Shown: positions 58,585 through 64,000 of the stretch, piece by piece
Position numbering within the stretch: position 1 is the stretch's first letter
Layout: every line of letters begins with the position of its first letter
From: Drosophila persimilis
Lineage: Eukaryota > Arthropoda > Insecta > Diptera > Drosophilidae
Reading direction: 5' to 3'
DNA: 64,000 bases
NCBI RefSeq assembly: GCF_003286085.1
Contig: NW_020825324.1
Span: 434,001 to 498,000, forward strand
The notes under the pieces: model-generated
Told to the model about the DNA's origin: nothing
Databases searched by the model: none
The model's input: the letters and a program-made list of their open reading frames with translations, nothing else
Position numbers and translations under genes: made by a program

Positions 58585-61500
58585 TAGACAGGACAACGAC
58601 CAGGACAACGACGACGACGACAGGCGAAACATGGTGACATTGTAATAATTATGCCAAAGATTATCCTTAGACCCTGCGACCCTCCTTCACACACACACAC
58701 CCACCCACACACATACACACATACACAGCACAGCAGGAGGAAGGCAGAGGTGTGAGGGCGGCGACTGTTTGTGCCGCAGGACAACGACAACGACAACGAC
58801 AAGGACGACGACAACGATACGATGTTGCCTGCCTGCCTGCCAGCCGCCGCGAGCAAGCGCGTTAAGTAGATGAGCTTCAATTTGTGTGTGCCTCCCGTTC
58901 CTCCTTCCATCCAACCATCCAGCCATCCATCCATCCATCCCTGTCCCTACCTATCCACCCACACCCACACCCATGTACCTTCCGTTCCTTGAGGTGGTCC
59001 CTGTGGATGGGGCGGATATCCTGTAACCAGATTTGCCCTATGTGATTAAGTAAGTCATTGAGATGGTCTCGTCCTCGATAAGCCCCTAACCATTTCTATC
59101 TTCTGTTCTTGTACACCCCCTCTCTCTCTATCTGGCAGAGCGAGTCGCTTGGTTTTCATTACGTGTTGGTCATACGACCAAAGAGGACCAAGCCTTTGAA
59201 CACTTGAACATTTTCGGACAGGTGTACGAGTCTTAATTAGTCTCGTTCATGATCGTTCTATTGAAGTCACCATCTTTACCCTTACTCCCCATATGGCACC
59301 ACCATTTCCATCGGAAAGTACGATATGACGTACCTTCAAGTCATTTAGTCCACCATCAAGTACGAGTATATGTATGTCTTGAGTCCACCATAAAATATAT
59401 ACCAATTCCAATCTTCCCTCCTTCTTCTCTCAGATATCCCTCATGCAAGCAGCTTCCGTTGACAGCTCTTTGAGTCCCTCCACTTTGATATCTAGGGTAT
59501 CCAAAACTTCGGCATCTGGCCCCTCTCCAAGAACTATCTCCACTTTCTTGCTCCTTGTTGTTGTCATGCTTGTAAATTGCTATTGTGGTTGTTGTTTCTG
59601 TTGTTGCATGTTTCATGATGACGATGACGATGATGTTGCCTCCTTTTGGGGCCTGTTATCGCCTCTGCTGCATCTTCAGGTTCACGAAAAACAAATGGTA
59701 AAAAACGAGAGACAGCCAAAAAAAAAAATATATATATATATACAAAAAATAAACGGCAATAGATTTTTCTTGTGATTTTGGTTGGTACCGTTTTTAGGGC
59801 CACGTTTTGTTGCCAAGGCTAATTAACAAGCGGAAAACGCAACAAAAACAACAACAAGAACAGTGGAGCAGTGGAACCACACCATAGCTGTACTGTCACA
59901 GCTGTACTGCCACACCAAGTACTGTCGATTGCGCCCTCTTTTTGTTCGGTTTGTCCCACTGTGCACTGTGCGCATTTCCGCAACGACCGACGACCGACGA
60001 AACCAATTTCGCGACATTGTGGGCGTGTCACAGGAGGCATTGCCTTTGCTCTCGTGACAAAAAGATGGACAGCCCCGGCAAACAAATGTCGAGGAGACAG
60101 GACAGACATGGCAGTAGTGCGGAGTCCCAGTGGGGGAGAGTGTCAACGGTTATGCCAGGGCCCGCTTTTTGTGTTTGTTTTAGATCGCAATCCCCAATCG
60201 CAATGCCCTCCACACAGAAACACACTGAAAAAAGACCGAAGTACAGGGCCAACTGATGGCGCTGCTTGAGTGACACGGACACGAAACTAAACTGACACTT
60301 CAAACGACAGCAGCAGTGGAGGCAGTGGAGGCAGTGGCAGCTGTGGCAGCAGCATTGGAAAATGGGTAAAAACCCAGAGAGAAAATGAAGCGGAAAAACT
60401 CATCAAAATCAAAATCAAAATCAAATCCAAATTCAAAACTCAAACCAAAAGTCAAAACGATGGCCAAGCTGCCACACATTCTTTCCTGTCATTTTGCTGC
60501 CTCATTTTTGGGAATACTAGAATATTTCGGTGGATAATTGAATTTTCCTAGGAAGAGCCGCCTAATCAAGCGCCATCTGACATTCAACTAATTTGACAGG
60601 CACACAAATTATGTGTTTGATATTTTTGGAATATGTTTCGGTAAAAAATTTCGGAATTTGTATTATTACCGAATGTCCATTGCAGTCCCGCAGCGAATCT
60701 TATTCCATAATCATTCTAGAATCAATGGCATCCTATACTTGCAGAAGCATACGATTTTGGGCTTTAGGGACTAAAAATTTGCGGACTAAAATGGTTCAAA
60801 ACTAATTTGATAAGAAAATTCCTTTATTTTGGTCGCATATTAGAAGTGTCTGCCGAAGTCTTCTGGTAAGTGGAGATCCTGCTGTTCATCCGTTGGGTCT
60901 ATGGTGGGGCCTTCATTCATGATTCATGAATCACATTCGAAACTGCTTTGTGGCACTTGGAAGCTCCAGGAAAATCAGCTGGCCACATGGGGAAATCAAA
61001 TTAGAAGGAGAAGTAAAGACCTAACAGTGCTGTGCATACCCGAGCAATGCTCAAATTTAAGCGCTTCAAGAAGGAACCCACATCGCACACAAATGAAACT
61101 AATTTATAAAATTTAGTCATATTTTTGGTTCAAAAATTTAGAGGAGTTTCCAAAAGGCAACGTTTTTGTAGACTGACGAATGTGTACAGTTCTATAATGA
61201 CAATGCGATCGTGGGTATTTTATTTATTTTGTGCTTTTTACGACTGAGCATCAGAGATGTATCTTATCTAACAGATTGGAGAAACTCGTGGCGATCGGCT
61301 CTTTGAACACCTGGCCTTCAAACACTATTAAAGGCAGAGCCACAGCGATTTGGAGTAGGGATACTTCTATGGTAATATGCTGCATGGATTGTGATTGTGC
61401 ATCTTCATCGAAAGCCTGTCTTTCCACTCTTTGGTTTTCCATTTTATATGTCTGTATATTTAGTGGTTTTTTACTCCCCATTTGACATATTTCATGGTGA

Positions 61501-64000
61501 AGTGAAACGCCTCCTCGGTGCCGCTGTTACGTCTGGCAGTGTTTGGCTTCTGTTTTTCGTCTCTTCGCTTGCTCTTTCGCCTGCGCCTCTCTGGCATTTA
61601 ATTACAGGGTACCCTATACGGTATGCTGCTGCTGATCCTGCTGCCTGGCATCGGTCGCGTTAGCATTCGCGTTCGCGTGCCCCAGCCAGCGATTAGATGT
61701 GGCCAAAAGATACGCGCACGTTTATTAGATTCCATTAACTGATTGCCAGAGTCCGAGAGAGGTATACATACATATATGTATGCATGGCCATCCCGTATGC
61801 ATATGCCACAACACATGACACGCCCCATTGTTGTACGGCTGCTTGTTAACGCCCCCCCAACGGGGGGCACTGGGGGAATCGAGGGGGTTGGGGGATAGGT
61901 CCCCGCTATCCGAAATCTATTCAATTAAAATGCAAAAGTCATAAATCTCATAAATTATTGCATTTTAAATGGCCTTCCATTTAGATATTGTCGTTGCTTT
62001 GGCGCTTTGTTGCGTTGTGTTTTGACATTTTGTTGCTTAGGCGTTTAATTTATGGAACCAATCGATTGGCAGATAGGCCCATCTATCGGCATATATCGAT
62101 TGAACGCCGTCACATCACGAGTGATGTTTCAATGCTGTTTGACAGACCTTTCCTTGAAGTGGAATATTTTGAATGATTTATAAATGAAATATTGTCCCAT
62201 TTGTTAAAAATGAAAATTTTAATGGAATGCAATGATTTAGACACCATTTTTTCACTGTTCTATCTCTCTCACAGTCGAATAATGAATAATGAATCATTCA
62301 TGATGCAACGCTGACATGTGACTGGCAAAAACAGACAGATGATAGCCTGCCCAAGGCAAAAAATTAATGGGAAAATGTATAACTGGAATGTAGGCCGTCT
62401 TACCCTCATTCGGAAACACTTTTTGAAATTTGATTGACGTATTTTCCATAGAACTTTCCACAACGAATCGATTTGCAATTGCCATTCCGCTTCATTTATA
62501 ATCGGGAATAATGTAAATATGGAAAATCATATTCGAAATTAAAGTAAGGGCAACAACAGCAAAAACAAAATAAAAATGAAACACTTAATAACTTTAGCAG
62601 CATGAATGGTTTTGTTATTAAGTAATAAAGTAATTACAATTTAATCCCAAAAGCGCATGAAACTACCAGCTACAGCAGCCATATTACGAGTATGTATGTA
62701 TGTATGTATGTACCAGTATATACCAGTATATACCAGTATGTGAACGTTCTAGATATATTATTGGGTTGTGTGTGTGCATTGCCACATACCACATTTACAT
62801 GGCCCAGAGCCTCCTCCCGATCCGAACTGCAATCGCATATGGAAATCGCATCACATAATCGCGTCCGTAGAGAAGCAGCTTTTAAGGGCAAATAGGGCAT
62901 AATCCTAGGCAGATAGTTGTATGAAAAAAGAATGCTTTGATCTTTAGAGGATGTTTAGATCTACAGAGGAGTGCTCAATAGATTCTATGCTCTTTAAAGG
63001 AAATCACACAGCCAAAAAGGCTTTTAGCCAGCATTGCCTTATTGGAATAATGGATCGATAAATAATGTCTTCAGGCATGAGTACTCGGATATGGCATATA
63101 CCCAAAAGAGCTTACAAATTTCGGCTTTTTCGAGATTCATACGATCTTTTGTTTGAGGTATTCAAAAGTCAAGTCAAAGCCTTAATTCAAGGTAGAAAAA
63201 GACTGGGAAAAGTGTGGAAAATCCATATGTGTGTACATATGCTTAACCTCCTAAAGAGGGAATGTTCAGATGTTTTCGTATATGGCATATGCTTAAAAAT
63301 TCAAATATTTACTGAACGGAGAGGAAAGGCGGCGCAAAATATTTATATTATTATTATTATTGTAAATGTAAAAAAACAATTGCAGCTGGAAAAAAAAAAA
63401 CGCTGAATAAAAAGTAATTGCAAAAATGGGAACAAAATGAATGGCTCGACATCGGTGTTACCGAGCAAAATGTTCACGGTATGGCGATTGGAGTGAAGGG
63501 AATCCCGATGGATGAAGCCGTTCAGTGAGTGAATGAGGCCATATCTATGGCCAATTCGTGCTTATCCTCGTGGCTGTTACAGCCACGTAGCTTGTAGTCC
63601 AGGGTAACAACAACAGCAACAAGATTGCATTGAAAAAACATGGCACAAAAAAACATGTAACATGCATAAATATGTTTTTCTTTGCCCCTACCCTACCCCA
63701 CCACACACACACACACACACAGTACTCGTATTATTATTATTATTATTATAATACTCGTAATTGTTGTTGTAGTTGTCGTCGGGTCTGGGTCTCCCATCAA
63801 CAACGAGTGTCCTCCCCATTGTCGCCAGTTGTCGTTAATTCAAATATTTTCATATTGCTTTTCTTTTTTTTTTTTGCTGTGTTGTGTGTGTGTGTGTTTT
63901 TTTTTATGGGAATAATGACAAAATACACTTTTTGCCCATCGACACGATGGCGAAAAAAAGAGGGGTAGGGGGGCAGTGGGATGTATGGGAAAATCTATGT
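56609..64000. other. non-coding sequence at the right end of the window
   Basis: Contents: CTC repeat (57138-57152), GATCC repeat (57496-57520), GGCTGT repeat (58114-58132), CA runs (58496-58510 and 58690-58727), GA run (58554-58581), AACGAC repeat (58780-58805), CATC repeat (58918-58940), TATGTA and TACCAGTATA repeats (62692-62742), CA run (63701-63720) and TG run (63883-63897). A short open stretch at 63420-63527 is discussed under findings. No gene can be supported. Confidence 0.5.
58554..58581 (+). repeat. (GA)n microsatellite
   Basis: An uninterrupted run of 14 GA units, flanked by a short CA run and an ACGACG repeat. Long GA runs can bind GAGA factor. Confidence 0.9.

Overview
This is eukaryotic genomic DNA from a fruit fly of the genus Drosophila. 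The decisive evidence is one gene read exon by exon: Moesin (Moe), the single fly ERM protein. Its exons and splice sites can be traced and give a protein that matches the known fly Moesin layout. Moe is X-linked in D. melanogaster, so this is probably Muller element A. The density of microsatellites and short dispersed repeats suggests the obscura group, but that is inference.

Layout. Bases 1-11,500 are non-coding upstream sequence of Moe. They hold GA/CA microsatellites, a CGATA (DREF/BEAF-type) cluster and two families of a short dispersed repeat built on AGTGTTG. Moe occupies about 11,551-20,340 on the + strand. It has two alternative first coding exons (MSPKA at 11,767; MVVV at 13,729), a possible third at 15,728, and common exons from 16,128 to the stop at 19,476. 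The intron inside the FERM F1 lobe contains a previously unremarked-looking 135-bp, phase-0, stop-free cassette exon (16,844-16,978) that would add a 45-residue basic-then-acidic insert.

A convergent minus-strand gene follows. Its coding exons run from 26,900 down to 22,505 and encode about 1,001 residues: an N-terminal PTB/PID domain, then a very long low-complexity tail (His/Ser/Pro, then Arg-Glu/Arg-Asp repeats). Its likely 5' leader exons lie about 23-25 kb upstream: a non-coding exon ending at 50,192 and a second candidate ending at 51,515 that would add an in-frame N-terminal extension. Most of 27-50 kb is therefore the first intron of this gene. It contains microsatellites, a minisatellite, a 124-bp tandem duplication and one exon-like pair on the opposite strand (35.2-35.8 kb).

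The remaining 50-64 kb is mostly non-coding. It holds arrays of a TCTGGTATTTTT-like motif and a candidate unrecognised 120-residue single-exon gene on the minus strand (56,246-56,608). The 1.4-kb gap between the convergent Moe and PTB genes contains a promoter-like block and overlapping open segments that I cannot resolve. I see no rRNA, tRNA, CRISPR array or intact transposon.

Working together: Moe links cortical actin to the membrane. The PTB gene looks like an adaptor/scaffold of unknown partner. Nothing in the sequence shows that they share a pathway; they are simply neighbours converging on the same intergenic space.
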